Positions 40,208 to 52,589 are shown, counted from the first letter of the stretch. The stretch: DNA of 64,000 bases from Nakaseomyces glabratus (GCF_010111755.1 NC_088962.1:248001-312000); one strand, 5' to 3'. The notes: generated by a model from the letters alone, not told the origin. A program made the numbers and translations.

Positions 40208-43200
40208 TTCACTTTAACTTTTATTCGTACCCTACCTCTCTGATAAATCCCCAGTATTTTGACTAATTGTTTATTTTGTTTACTTTTAAAGTTCTCCGAA
40301 TAAGCACAATAATTTGAATTATTGTCCCTCCACTAAAATGTGTATGCTGTTGCAAACTTATGCTAACTATTAAAAAAAGCCTTCTGACGATATCCCGCCA
40401 ATAATTTGGAAGACGGGTGATGGAATATGCAATTACTCACAAGATCAAAAGCAGCTGCTACTGGGTTTCTAATTTATTAGACTATCAAAGATAATAAAAT
40501 AAATAGAAAAAGTAACACTCACACAGTTGAGATTTAATGAGCTTGCGTTGAATCTTCCTATTATAATAAATGGGTCAATGCAATGTAATCAAGAAAAAGA
40601 CGATGTCTAAATCAAATCCCTAAATGCTTCTTATAACCCTATAGTTGTGCTTGTATAATAACAATATCAATTGATTGAATGTATTTTAGCAATTGATTTG
40701 GTACTTGTAGTAATGAAAGAAATAAAGAGATTGAATAACTTTCTGAAGTTCTTGTCTTTATTTTATTATATCTTTTTTTTTCTCCCTCGAATTTCCCTTC
40801 TACAATTATATTTGCTTTGAAATTGTGATCTGTGATGATTTGATTATAATTTTTTTTCGCTCCTTGTTCCTCTTTGTCTTCACTACTGCTTGATTACTGA
40901 AGAATGATGAGAAGAAGAAAAAAAGTGGAATAATAAATCTAGCAGAATTTTTGCTTGGTTGCGACTAATCTTAGCAATACAAAGAAATCTTTGGTAATAT
41001 TCTTCAGAATGGAAGAAAAATATGATTTCTTTCTTTTTCAGTAAAGAATAGAGCAAAGTGCAAATAAAAGAGACACACGACCAATGGTACAATTGAACAG
41101 TCGATTGGTTTTTTTTTAGTTTCGTTTACTTCAGTTGTGATGAGTATTGTTGTACAGAAGTTTCAATGACAGCAAAAGAGATGTCGAAAAAAAAAAAAAA
41201 TCAACAACACAACAGTAATGCGCTATGTTATAACGACTTTTTTTTTCTGTCTTCTATGAGCCAGTAAAACTTGCTTGTTCTTCTTTGATTCTGGCAAAAA
41301 GTGGATAATATTTGATGAACCCACAATTACCTCGTGCTTGTTCTTGAAAGAAGAAAAAAAATTACCTTTAGCAAACTCTTACTTCACAGTAATAAGGCAG
41401 TACTCAAGTTAAAAATTCGACAAAAACCAAAATAAAAAACAACAGAGAGTAACCGAAGAAATGAGGAGAGCAGTAAGAAGCAGCAACAGGAATAGGTATT
41501 CTTTAAACAGAAAGGAAAGAGTTAGCTAAGCAAAGGAAAGCAACTGAAAAAAATTAATGACCACTAATGAAACACGCAGGAGATCGTAAAATGTATCTAT
41601 CTTTTTTTTTAAGGCTCGCAGGGAAGAATGAAAAAAGAAAACAAAAGCAGTGAGGAATTTTCTTGTTATTCTCTGGTTACGTTATTATTACTTTTTCCTG
41701 CTACCTTATTTATGGGAATGGAGAGAGTTTAATGCCTCGCAGACGTAACACCGTACAAATACGCTTTAGAAGGAAAAGAAAAAAAAATTTAAAAAATAAA
41801 TATTTCAACCGGCTTTGCTCAGGTAAGACGAAGGAAACCAAAAAAAAAATCTGAGATAATTTTCGGATATTTTCAACACCTGCAGGAAAAGTGCGCAGAA
41901 ATAAAAGAAGATTGGTGGTAAACAAGGTAGAGAAATGACCAGCTGAAACAAAAAAATAGTGTCCTTCTCAAAAAGATTTGTAGTAGACAGGTGAGACTCT
42001 GTGAGAGAAATAGAATTTACAGAGATCACACACAGAGACAAAACGCAAATTTGGAATGGAATCAACCGATGGTGCAGTGAAAGAGACGCAGCACAGTTGT
42101 AGGATATATTGTGCGTTTTGCTATTGAAAAAAAATAAAGAAAAGAGAAATGGAAGCTTTGCCCTTATTACCCTTTTTTTCAAAATAGGCTATGGAGTGGT
42201 TCTGACAAAATAGACAGAGCAGCGAAAAATTTCTTGAAGTCCAGAATATCCACCTCTTTTTGTCTTTTAAAGTCGGTACTACCTCTTGTTAAAAATAAAA
42301 ACCACAAACAAAATAATTAAAAAAAAAAAGAAAAATTCCAGTGCACAAAATCAGGTTGTGATCTCAAATAATTGTATTATTGGAGCTGATACCTTTTAGT
42401 ACAAAAACAATTTCTATGGGTTTCCTATTCTCCAGTGAGATGACCCACCCCAAGTTTTTGAAGAGTGCTTACAGTAAGTAAAGTCTCTTGATCGGGTGCT
42501 AAGCCTATCGGTAAACTACTGTGAGAAATGATCGCAAAGACTCAAAAAGTGTCACCTTTCTTCAAATCAAAATGTCAACAGAAACTCAAAAAAAATGGAT
42601 GAGGTTATCCTATAAAATCCGGCCTCCCAATATGAAATTGCGAAGGTTCAATTTATACCTCAACTATTTCAAAGTCTTAGATAATGGTCAGTAACACAAT
42701 TATGCAATTGACTCTAGATATTCAGGAACGCCCTTTGTAGTTAAAATGTAACTATCAGCCGCTGTTTTGTTTAGAATTTAATGCGCGTGGCAACAGTTAC
42801 TGTCGCAAAAAAAAGAAAAATACGAGCCGACTAATTCGAATTTAATCTCTTTGTCTAGAATCGCAAGAGAAATTTCGGTTGATCACAACTGCTTTACAGA
42901 TCGTGTCCCAGGAAGCACAAATAGGTTTAATACTTTCAAGCTTTTTCTTTAGTCCCCCTATGGAAATGAATTGATGAAGCCCCACAATGAATATGCTCGA
43001 TATTTAGCAGATAGGGGAAATTTTAGAACTATCCTCAACTATTTAAACTTTGGTAAAGGAAACAAAATTCTTTTGAAAGATCTCACAAATATGGTAGGGT
43101 GCCTGTGCCTGTCAGATTTGTTTTCGCAATGAACAATAAAGTATAGTTCAATAAAAATGATGGCAGTGAATATTAATAATTCAAGCGGCGATCCGAAATG

Positions 43201-44099
43201 ATCTAGTCCTTCAGTTGAGTTAATTACCTTGTAAAATTGTCCGGTTACAATATTTATTGAGGTAAAGAGCCAATTCAGAGCGATATATAATTCTTATCTC
43301 CTGAAGATAAAAAAAAATATCAAGTAATTGTCCGAAATTAACACGAAAACAACAACAACCAAGTGTAGTAGTAATTCAGTGTATAAGTTTATGGTAGAAT
43401 CAGAGCAAACGTTCAACCACAATTCTTGATTGCTCAATAATAGTCTTTGTAGCCTAGTGTTTTTGATCTACCAAAATTAATATTGACTTCTAACCCTCTT
43501 CGATTTTACCTTCTTTCAAAAAAAAAAGATGAAAACAATAACCAGCTAAGAAACAATATACGATATGGCAGCTCCAGTAAGTGGATTCAAGAGCTCAACT
43601 ATGCTGTTCTTATACCAATTGAATGTTAAAAAAAGGGAGATCCGGCCGATAAAAGATGAAGGTAAATGGAATAAGCAAATAATCAAATAATCAAGTACAA
43701 TTGCCTTCAGTAATTGCCTTCTTTCTTGTGATTTTACCGATGCTTGAGGTTAATGTGCCTTTTCTATTGATGATGTCGATCGATGACTTTTTTTTTCTTG
43801 GATAAATCCAATTAGTTTTGTGAAATGGTCCTAGGCGCAGTAAACCTTCACCAGATAAAGAAAAATGGTAATTGATTCAAACAAAAAAAAATATGATGGT
43901 TGCTTGTATGCTGAAGCAGAAGCAAGAATTTTTTATCCTGAAACGAACAAAGGAATTAAAGAAATCCTTTTCAATCAATAATAGGAAAAAATAACAGATC
44001 TTAAATAATAAGCTTGAATATAGAAAAAATAAAAAGACCTTTCTAGCCATGCTCGTTTTCGGGATTGTAGTATACCATAGGAGCAAAAAGAAGAGTCAA
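40208..44099 (-). promoter_or_regulatory. MIT1-proximal part of an 11.3-kb gene-free interval
   Basis: AT-rich DNA upstream of MIT1. From about 40740 to 42370 the + strand is purine-rich with many A-runs of 7-13, so a MIT1 leader transcribed from here would be pyrimidine- and U-rich. I found no ATG-started ORF with protein-like composition and no tRNA box pair. The role as promoter or long leader of MIT1 is inference from position. Confidence 0.45.
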
Positions 44100-44672
44100 A
44101 TACCGTTTCTAGAAATGGGCTATACCGGGTCTTTTACCTCTTTCACCTAGCCACAGCATCTATGTAGTCAATTTCTCTCTCCTTTCGATACATTGTTGTT
44201 GCGTTTATGTGATTGGTATAACTTGATTATTAAGAGCGGAAATAATCTGTAGAATAAACTCGGTTTCGAAGCGAGGTATAATGGTTGCCAAGAGACACAA
44301 ATCCGTCTAGCATTCATAAACTTGCAAAAGCTAAAAGGCAAGTGTACAAAAAGATAAAAGCTTTCTCTCCCTTTAGAAGAAGTTAACGTTTCGATCCCAC
44401 TTGCTTAGTGCCCAGGGAGAGAAAGAACCCAAGTTGCGTGTGCTACACAAACTTAATTGCACTTATCCCCCTTGTGTCCCTTGTGTTGGTTTCCGAAATA
44501 TTTCCGTGCTGATTATGAAATAACATATCTTCCATTTTTTCTTTATCCATTAAGACTTATTTTCTTCCTACGTTTCCTCGAAGCCATAAGACTTTAACCT
44601 TTTTCGCACAGTGCAATTTTGTCAAAATGCAAATTATCTCGTAATTCAGATACAGGAAATCTGCTTATTTCG

Positions 44673-44709
44673 CCTCCCCCCCCTCCTTCCTTCCCCTCTC
44701 CCCCTCCCC
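44673..44709 (+). repeat. 37-bp homopyrimidine tract
   Basis: Only C and T on the + strand (runs of up to eight C), ending at an A at 44710. It has possible triplex-forming character. Confidence 0.9.
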
Positions 44710-44713
44710 ATTG

Positions 44714-44745
44714 AAGTGTTGAAGTGTTCAAGTGTTCAAGTGTTC
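44714..44745. repeat. 8-bp tandem repeat (AAGTGTTC), 4 units
   Basis: AAGTGTTG followed by three perfect AAGTGTTC units, then GA repeats. It sits directly between the pyrimidine tract and the ATG of the interrupted frame. Confidence 0.95.
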
Positions 44746-44763
44746 GAGAGAGAGACGGAAAAA

Positions 44764-45090
44764 ATGTCTCTTCAACAAAAACCCAAATTACACCTAGAAT
44801 CGTTTGCCGAAAATCAAAAACGATTCACTCGAGGGGAGATGGCCCAGAAATTGTCGGAGTAGTTTGCCAGAAAGCACTCGAAGAAAGGGACAGGGAAAGT
44901 ACCGAATGCTATTAAGAAAGATATGCAGGATGTCAAAGATGCTTTCGATGAAAGAAAGACAGCTAAGAAGATCCCGGGCAGAAAGAAAAGAGCAAGAGAA
45001 GAAAAAAAATACGGCAAGCGGATGAAGACGATATGGCATGACCAGATGGGACAAAGCTTTTTTTTAAAAAGGGCGCAGAAAACAGTGTAG
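44764..45090 (+). pseudogene. Possible decayed or readthrough ORF with one in-frame TAG
   Basis: From the ATG at 44764 a frame encodes 32 residues (MSLQQKPKLHLESFAENQKR...) to a TAG at 44860-44862. It then stays open for 75 further codons to a TAG at 45088-45090. The downstream part is strongly basic and helical (FARKHSKKGTGKVPNAIKK; ERKTAKKIPGRKKRAREEKK). No family is recognised. Low stop density in this island makes chance a serious alternative. Confidence 0.2.
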
Positions 45091-46000
45091 AGAGAGAAAG
45101 TGGCGGAGAGGGGAGGAGAAAAATGTGCTCCCTTGTGATGGTTGGAAGAAGAAGAAAAGAGGAAGAGAGCCGCAGAGAATCCATTTTGCTGTGTCCTGAG
45201 AAGGTAACGCAGATAAGAAGCAGGCAGAAGGAAGCCAAAAATGAAAGGAGTCAACAGAAGGGGAAATCCCGAATCCCTTTTTTGTATTTTTACTTCTTCG
45301 GCTTACAAACAACTGCGGGAACGTCTTTAGTTTAGATACGAATGAAATGGAGTCAAAACCAATGGGTCCTCCCCCCCCCCACTCCCCTCCCCTGCAGCAA
45401 TGGTGTATGGGAAAAGTATGGAATACCCTTACATAGACAGCGAGAGAAGTCGGAGAATGGGTGTTCCAATGTAGAAGAAGTAAGCAGGATTGCTGTGGAA
45501 ACAACGCAGAAGAGCAGTCACCAACGGAATACCCTAAACGTGTTAATGGTAGGCTTGATCCACAAATATAGCATACTAAAAACTTACTAAGACACGTTTG
45601 TAGGAGTCACTGTTGAAGGAACCACAGCATCACGGATGTTTTTCAAAAGCAATAGATTTTCGGGCTGTCTCCTTCCATTCTCTAGCTTTCCTTCCAGAAC
45701 AAGCAGGGGCAAGGGGGTGGGGAAATCAAAATCAAGATCAAAATCAAGATATATTCGAAACTCTGGAACCTTTTCTTCCGTCTCAAAACAGCCCACTCTT
45801 TTTCCGTGGGTTCCGTGCACAGACGATTAACTTTCAGATATTTTTATTCTTTATTCTCCAGACGTTGTGCGTGTTTCCTCTACAGGCTCTGCTAGAATCG
45901 TGCGCAAATTGTCTTTTCTTTCTCCCATCTTTTGGCTTTCTCTATTGCTAGCTTTTCGGCTATTAGCTATGCTTTTACCCTTATCATAATGTTTTCATGG

Positions 46001-49000
46001 GAGAACAATTTACTATATCACAGAGCATGACTTGGTGGTATAAATTTTACATAAGATTAGGAGCCGCCTTTTTCTTTTTATCCGAAGTCAATGATTTATC
46101 TCAGAATTTTTGAACAATCGAGATTTGTTGCAACAAAAGAAGTAAAAAATGGGATAAAAACAACATCGCTGATAGGAGCAAGTAGTGGCGGATAACCTTG
46201 ATAACCACCACAAAAGTTTGTTTAGAAGCTCTGTAGAGTAAGACATGTTTCTTTGTAGACTACCTCCTAATACAGTACTAGGGTGCTTGCAGTGCTAATG
46301 TTAAGGGTACAAAAATACAGCATTGCAAAGAACTTCAATGAAAAACAAAAAGCAAGTACATACATCAGCAACATTGTTAGTAGCGTGCAAATAAAAAGGT
46401 TTCTTATAAAGACAAATAGAATCATACTTACACTTTTTTATAATTAAAATTAAGACAATATTAAAATGGTAAGAAAATGGAGCACCAATGCTGGCTTTTT
46501 GAGTTTTTTTTTGGTTTTTTGTTGCCTAGGTATGAATAGAAACTAAAACTTAAAATCATAAAACCGAAAACAAAATTAACAAGAGTTAAAAGTCGGGTGT
46601 CATCAAAAAGGGAGGCTGAAAATGTAGCGCTCCAAATATTAAACTGGAGTTAGTTTTTTTCTTATTTCCATTTAAGACTATGAATACTCAGGATTAAAGG
46701 GTTTTCAGCTATCTTCTGTATCATTTAATGTTCAATGATATGCATTTGCAGTTGTAGACAAAGGTCCTACTACATAGTATTGTTAGAAGTATTAAAACAC
46801 AGGCATTTATTCTTATTTCAGTAAAACCGCCGGGAAATTCTTAACCTTCCTTACTGAGGAACTAAATAATCCTCCTATCTTATTCAGAAAGCCGAGGTAA
46901 TTTGAGATTCTTGGGGAAAAAAAGGATCAATAGGATACTTTGGTACAACTTAGATAAGTGCATGTTGCACACAAGTGGTATATACTTTCCATTTTACACT
47001 AATTTGTCTTGGTGCAAACTAGAGATGACAAAAATTTAGCGGTTTCAACATCTAACATCTATCGCTACATACAAAAGATTTCGCTGTTGTCTGGATTGAA
47101 TCGGAAGGGTTAGAATCATTTATGAGCTCTGTACAGAAGTTCTAAAGGGATTTAGGTTAGTGTCATTAGGACAAAATTCCCATCAAAGCAGCTAGAACAA
47201 GAATCACGAAGCCAACAGCAACGGATAAGGATTAAGGTTGAAGGTATTTATAATTACGTTAAATATGGCCATATATAGAAACTGAAACGAAATGTCTCGA
47301 TTGACAATTAAAATGTTTAGATAATACAAAATGTTTTGGTTTACTGTAAAATCACGCAGAGACCCCGAAACTTATCTAATCAGCAGTTTTATGGGCGATA
47401 AGGCTTTCCATTGTATTACTAAAAAACAATGCAGACATTTCTCCCTCAAAATGTATTTTATGAAGGCAAATAAAATATGAAAAACAAGAGAAAATAATTA
47501 CAGGATATGGATACCTATCCAACAATAAAACTAGCCTAAAGCCAGCAATTTCATACAAGTTGTTAAGGGGCATTTTGCGCTTTTGTTTTGTCTATATAGA
47601 ATCGCAACATCCACCTCAACATTTGTAGCAGAAACTGACAAAATGATCTCAAGATTCAACCGCAATTTTTTTTATGAGTTGGTGTATTAAAAAATGGATT
47701 CAAGCAAAAATGCTAGAGAATCAAAAACCTATTGTCGAAAGGTACAATATTCTTTGACATCTCTAATTTGCCTTTCAAGGCTATTTTATTTGTTTTTATG
47801 TAGATTAAATCCGGGTTTTATCGAAAACCGTTGTGATTTGTTTGAAAAAGTACTAGTTTTGTAGTAAATGAATGTTACTTAGTCGCAACTTGTGAAAATT
47901 AATGATCAAGACCTGTTTGTCGATTACAGAATTGAACAAGTATTTATTTGGCACTTATAGCTTTCTCTACGTAGGAGACAAATCATACAAATCCATTGGT
48001 AACAGGCTTATGCACTTTGTGGAGTTCAATCAATCAAATGAGTATGATATCAGAGAATACTAAATAAATTAAACCATATCATAGGAATCGATCCGTATTA
48101 CCATTTTGTCGCCCTTTGTCATTATTTACTATATGATTTACTATTCAAATCTCGTATTTTGAGGATATTATGAATCATACTGTATGTATTTTGTTTAAAC
48201 AAAAATGGAGAATATGTTTTGCCGTTTCAGTTTATTTTTAACTTAACTAGTAAGAGCTCATATATGTAATTTGTCTATGGTCTAGAACAACGTATCTACA
48301 TTCTAGACACAATACCAAAGTTGAATTTTTGAACATGCCGTATCGACACTTTTTTTGAGAAAAATCATCAAAGTCCGAGAAACTTTATCACATGCAACAT
48401 ATAACATACTTAAGGGAAGATTTTCCTGGCTTAGTAGAGGCCGTTTCTAAAAATAAAGCGAAAAATGGAGAACCAGATTATCTCAAACCATATTTGTATT
48501 GAGGTTAGGTATCCATTTTCTTCTACCGTGCACAATAAAACTTGTTGAATAGAAGAAAAAGTAACAAACTTCATTAACCACATCTTGTTTAAATCCTTAA
48601 GATTTCGTGCTGAAAAAAACATCAGTGTAGTGTGATCAAGGTTAATAAACAGCTCTATTATTGGCATACATTCGAAAACTAAACCAGCAAGAATTCAATG
48701 ATCTATAGTTAGCACTAGGCATACAATAAAAAAAACCATTTTATGCGTAATTTAGGTGTTAGTGTCAAAGACATATTATATAAGCTACAATGCGTACTTT
48801 TTGTAGTCTCACCTCAATATGTAGTTGAAAAAAAGTCCTCTAAGGTAAGTATGAAATATCACATTACCTTATTGACATTACTAAACCAAAGGTCCTAACT
48901 AAGCTTAGTCAAATAGTTGTTCTGTAAAATACTGTAATGACAAAGGCAGAGGCTGATATTTGCACTCTAAACCGGCCTAATAGACCGCATTAAACACACA

Positions 49001-51495
49001 AATAGATAATTATCATTATTGTTACAAGAATCTGGAATCAACTGCTGTAAATTGTTCCTCGAAAGTTAAGGATAGATAGTATAAGATACCTATATGTGTA
49101 TCTTCCTAGATTAAATGTCAATCACTAATTAATTCTGATATATATTTTCACTGTTTGCCTGAAAAGTTTAACCCTCAACGTCCCTTCTACCAGATTAAAA
49201 ACATTTTTATGTTAGACATACATTTCGATGTACCCCCGGACCTTATATCCGTTAGCAATTTTCATTACAAGCCTCTTACTAACATTTATAATTACAAATT
49301 GATTTGTTTGCGTAGTAAACAAATATGTATTTTAGAATATTTCTTTATGTGGCTTACTACTATAAATCCGTGTAGAAGCGCATTTGACAGCCATTATGGA
49401 AACATTTGTTATTTTTTCACAAGCCATTATGGCGGTTTCAACTGATTTAATTATTATTTAGTACATAGTATGATAACATGATAAGTACGAAATATTGCCT
49501 GATGATTTGGCTAGATCTATATCTTATTATGACTCTCAGAATTAAGAAGGCTTATGTCGTTGTCCTTCTTAAAATTTCCGCATTTATGCTTGAATCATGC
49601 AGTTTTAATTTTCGGCATATCCCGAGTTTATGACTGTTGGAATTTTGAAAATAAGTTCACAGAACAACAAAAGCACCTAACTGTTTGTTGAGGGACCGGT
49701 GTTTAATCCTAACAAAATATTTTCTGTTTTATTTAAGAATAAGCCCGACGTTAAAAAATAAGAGCTTTAATGTGTTAGTACTTGGATTGATTGTTGTGGT
49801 CAAGATTAAAATGACTAATTTCCCTCAACCCATATAATTAGTCTGTTCTATCAAGTCAGAACTCATAGCCATCAAACACTAAGGATATGTATATTGATTT
49901 TAAAGTGTGGGGCTTGCTTACGTCGTATAAGACCCTGCTTTCCACCCTCTCCTGAATTATGGATTATACGCTTTTTCATATTTAATTTTTGTATTGTGGA
50001 AACTGCGATTTTAACAACTGAAGCTGGTCTTCTGTGAAACCCAACAGTTGAGGGGATAAAGTACGCTACTCGAGAGGGTTATTTCGGTGTATTCACACAA
50101 CTTGCGGCAAAAAATGTAACAGCAACGTAAATGAGATATGTACAGGTAGATAAACTAAAAGTAGAACTCTTTTCAGAATTTTGTCAATTTTGGAATTATA
50201 CTGTTGACATAACAATATGGAAAGAAACATCGGTTAAGACAAATATGATCTCACTATTTCTTACCTTTTATTATACAAAATTGTATTTTGACAAAACATA
50301 CTTCAAAGTCTGCAACATATGCTTTAGAATGTGATTTTATTCAATATGTCTTAATATAGTAACTTTTGTTGATTTTATTCCAACTGAACATTATTGCTCC
50401 GGTCTTCCTGTAATTGAAATCAGGACAGCAATATTAAGACATAATTATTTGTCCCATGACAATTATTTCGTCATCGTCACATCATTGCTATTAAAAACTA
50501 GGACATAGTTTATTAGAGCATGGATATATTGGTATACAAGCAATGCTTTACAGTGTACTTAAAAATCACAACTCAAATAACATCTTTTCCCACTGTTTAA
50601 TTGGATTACGTATATATTATTAACATTTTGTTCACCAAAAGCAGCTCTTCATAATATGTTTTTGCACAATAACAGTACGACAGCGGCTCTTTCCCAAAAT
50701 TTTAACGATATGCCAATACTAAACCATTGTTGCATACCAGTTCCATTTAAAATACCAATGCTAGATTAACCCAGAATAGTTTGTTATGAAGACTTTGTTA
50801 CAGCTCAATGGAGTTATCTGATGTTCACATAATACGGGCAAACCGTCCCAACGTTCCAAATCTTGCCCTTTCGGAAGGACAGAAGCGCAGGCACACAAAA
50901 GTTGGAGGAAATGGAAAACGAAGTTGCGAAGGAAAAGCTTGTTTATGTAATCAATTTCTGCTTGTCCACACCATTTTCTTATGAGCTATCTTCAATTATC
51001 TCGGATCTCCCGCATTTCTCTGATATCAGAAAATTTAGTTTTCCTTTACCATTTCCAGACTTTTACTGCTTTGGTCTCGTGTCTCCCTTTTTTTCTACTG
51101 GGGTGGCTGTGCTATTATGAATTTCTTTTTTTCAGGGATCTTGTCAAAATGCTTGGTATAAATACACGTAGTAAGTGATATATAATTTTGGTTTGAAGTA
51201 TATACTGATTGTATAGATTGCTGTGGTCACGAGATACCAACGTACCCGTTTCTGGAATTAAAAAGAATTCCTGTCTATGTGATGCCTATTTGTTCAGTAT
51301 ATTTTTTTTATATTTTTTTTTGTAATATTTATAATTATATATATACTTCAATTAATTAAAATCTCAGTATTTTTAGTAGCAAGTAGTTATCTACCTAATC
51401 AAAGCAACATAATAGTCTACTACGACTAATACTCAAGACAACTAATGGCTTTTCGAATTTATACGTTTTGAAGGAGAATTCAAGATAAGCTGACT
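46001..51495. other. AT-rich GCN4-proximal part of the gene-free interval
   Basis: About 5.5 kb of AT-rich DNA with short, mutually overlapping open frames that mostly lack ATG starts. I see no gene, tRNA, long repeat or transposon remnant. A perfect 11-bp match to the S. cerevisiae ARS consensus (TTTTATATTTT) lies at 51306-51316, which is not surprising in such composition. Confidence 0.45.
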
Positions 51496-52428
51496 TTAAG
51501 CAGACTCACCTAGTAAACCCCTCAAACGTCTAACTTCATTTTCCAGCTCATTGTTTTTCTTTAATAGTTCCTCGACTTTGGTCTCAAGCTGGTTCATTCT
51601 TTGTAACTTTCTAGCTCTTGATCTTCTGGCGGCCTCGGTATTCTTGGCACGCTTCAAAGATGCAGGGTCGTCACTTTCTGGAATGACTGGAGTCAAAGCT
51701 TGAGATCTCTTCTTGCGGTTGTAAACAACCACACCCAAGTGATCAACTTTCTCATCTTTCTTAACGGAAGATAGACAAGGAGACACAGGAGAACCAACAG
51801 TAGATTTCTTGGTGACACGGTTGGCCTTCTTAATCGATGAGTCAAGCTTGCCATCTTCAATCACGGGTGTTGGCAAGAAAGACGTCTTAGGGATGATCAG
51901 GTTGTGACCCATAGAGTTTTCTTCTTGCTTGATGGCGATGACCGGTTCAGGCTTCTGTTGCTCAAACTGAGTAATAGAAGCACCAGCGGCATCAGCGCCG
52001 AAGACATCCTCAACCTTAATCTCGACATCATCGTCAAACAAAGAAGTCCAGTTTTCTGGATTGTCAGAAGAACCTGAGACTGTATTACCAGCCAGTTGGT
52101 TATCATCGTAGTCGAACATTGGAGTTGAGTCAGTACTTGAAGAGAAAAAAGCATCGACCACAGCGGCATCAATGTCATTGTTGTCATTGGTGAAGTGCTG
52201 GTCGATAGTTGAACCAAAGAAATCAGTAGGAATAGCATTAGTAGGGTCCATTAGAGTATCACCATAGTTGTTGTTTGCGGCGTTTGAGTCATCACGCAGG
52301 ATAGCTTGTTGGTCTTGGTTGAACTTTCCGAAGACCAATTCACCAACGACGACTTTCTTGTCGTTGGTGAATTCAGGCACACCTGCCTTGGTAACATTTT
52401 CATTTGATTGAGCGACGTACATTTTCAT
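51496..52428 (-). CDS. GCN4: bZIP activator of amino-acid biosynthesis
   Basis: Master activator of general amino-acid control, binding TGACTCA. The longer frame begins at TTG. The first ATG is at 52428 (310 residues), and a second at 52422 (MYVAQ...) has an A at -3 and could be used instead. An acidic activation region with aromatic residues (NWTSLFDDDVEIKVEDVFG) lies centrally. The C-terminal bZIP has the basic region LKRAKNTEAARRSRARKLQR and a leucine zipper (LETKVEELLKKNNELENEV). The leader carries multiple short uORFs, the hallmark of translational control through eIF2 and Gcn2. The protein is similar in size to yeast Gcn4 (281). Confidence 0.96.
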   Translation of the reverse strand: MKMYVAQSNENVTKAGVPEFTNDKKVVVGELVFGKFNQDQQAILRDDSNAANNNYGDTLMDPTNAIPTDFFGSTIDQHFTNDNNDIDAAVVDAFFSSSTDSTPMFDYDDNQLAGNTVSGSSDNPENWTSLFDDDVEIKVEDVFGADAAGASITQFEQQKPEPVIAIKQEENSMGHNLIIPKTSFLPTPVIEDGKLDSSIKKANRVTKKSTVGSPVSPCLSSVKKDEKVDHLGVVVYNRKKRSQALTPVIPESDDPASLKRAKNTEAARRSRARKLQRMNQLETKVEELLKKNNELENEVRRLRGLLGESA

Positions 52429-52542
52429 ATAATTAATATTGGGCAAAATAATAAACTGATAAAATTAATATAATAAACTTCTTGTTTTAATCGATCTTTT
52501 GTAAATAATATTCGGTATTCTTTTTCTTTTAATAGGTTAAAG

Positions 52543-52575
52543 TTAAAAACTGGGGGAAACAGTTTGAATAATCAT
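52543..52575 (-). promoter_or_regulatory. GCN4 leader uORF, 10 codons
   Basis: ATG at 52575-52573, ten sense codons (M I I Q T V S P S F), stop TAA at 52543. Its ATG is about 147 nt upstream of the GCN4 ATG at 52428. It contains a C5 tract. Confidence 0.7.
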
Positions 52576-52577
52576 GG

Positions 52578-52589
52578 TTAACACGGCAT
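52578..52589 (-). promoter_or_regulatory. GCN4 leader uORF, 3 codons
   Basis: ATG CCG TGT TAA, about 161 nt upstream of the main ATG. In size and position it resembles the inhibitory distal-most uORFs (3 and 4) of yeast GCN4. Confidence 0.75.

Larger units (their letters stand above)
44100..46000. other. GC-richer island inside the gene-free interval
   Basis: By eye this stretch is clearly richer in G and C than its flanks. It carries a 37-bp pure pyrimidine tract (44673-44709), an 8-bp tandem repeat (44714-44745), a C10 run (45371-45380) and overlapping open frames on both strands (about 44800-45500). Overlap in all frames is expected where stop codons are scarce, so these do not prove coding. 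One ATG-started frame (44764-45090) interrupted by a single TAG is described separately. Confidence 0.5.

Noticed and set aside
44390..44400. GTTTCGATCCC, resembling a tRNA B box
   Set aside because: The flanking bases cannot form a T-arm, and no A box or acceptor stem is in place.
44490..44498. TTTCCGAAA, a CDEIII core match in the gene-free interval
   Set aside because: The left half of CDEIII is poor, the preceding 80 bp are not AT-rich, and no CDEI is at the right distance.
44814..45504. Long - strand frames of up to 146 codons in the GC-richer island
   Set aside because: They open at TTG rather than ATG, overlap each other in different frames, and are rich in Phe/Leu/Ser from pyrimidine-rich DNA, typical of antisense shadows.
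48841..48852. TAAGGTAAGTAT, whose complement equals the first 12 bases of yeast U1 snRNA
   Set aside because: Nothing downstream on the - strand resembles U1 stem-loop I or the U1-70K loop (GATCANGAAG). It is more likely a chance 5'-splice-site-like sequence.
51306..51316. Perfect S. cerevisiae ARS consensus TTTTATATTTT
   Set aside because: Expected often by chance in such AT-rich DNA. No B-element or comparative support is available, and the ARS consensus of this species may differ.
40208..51495. Telomerase RNA, RNase P RNA or another large ncRNA gene hidden in the 11-kb gap
   Set aside because: I found no stretch complementary to the telomere repeat I remember for C. glabrata and no recognisable conserved RNA core. 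It cannot be excluded without a covariance search.
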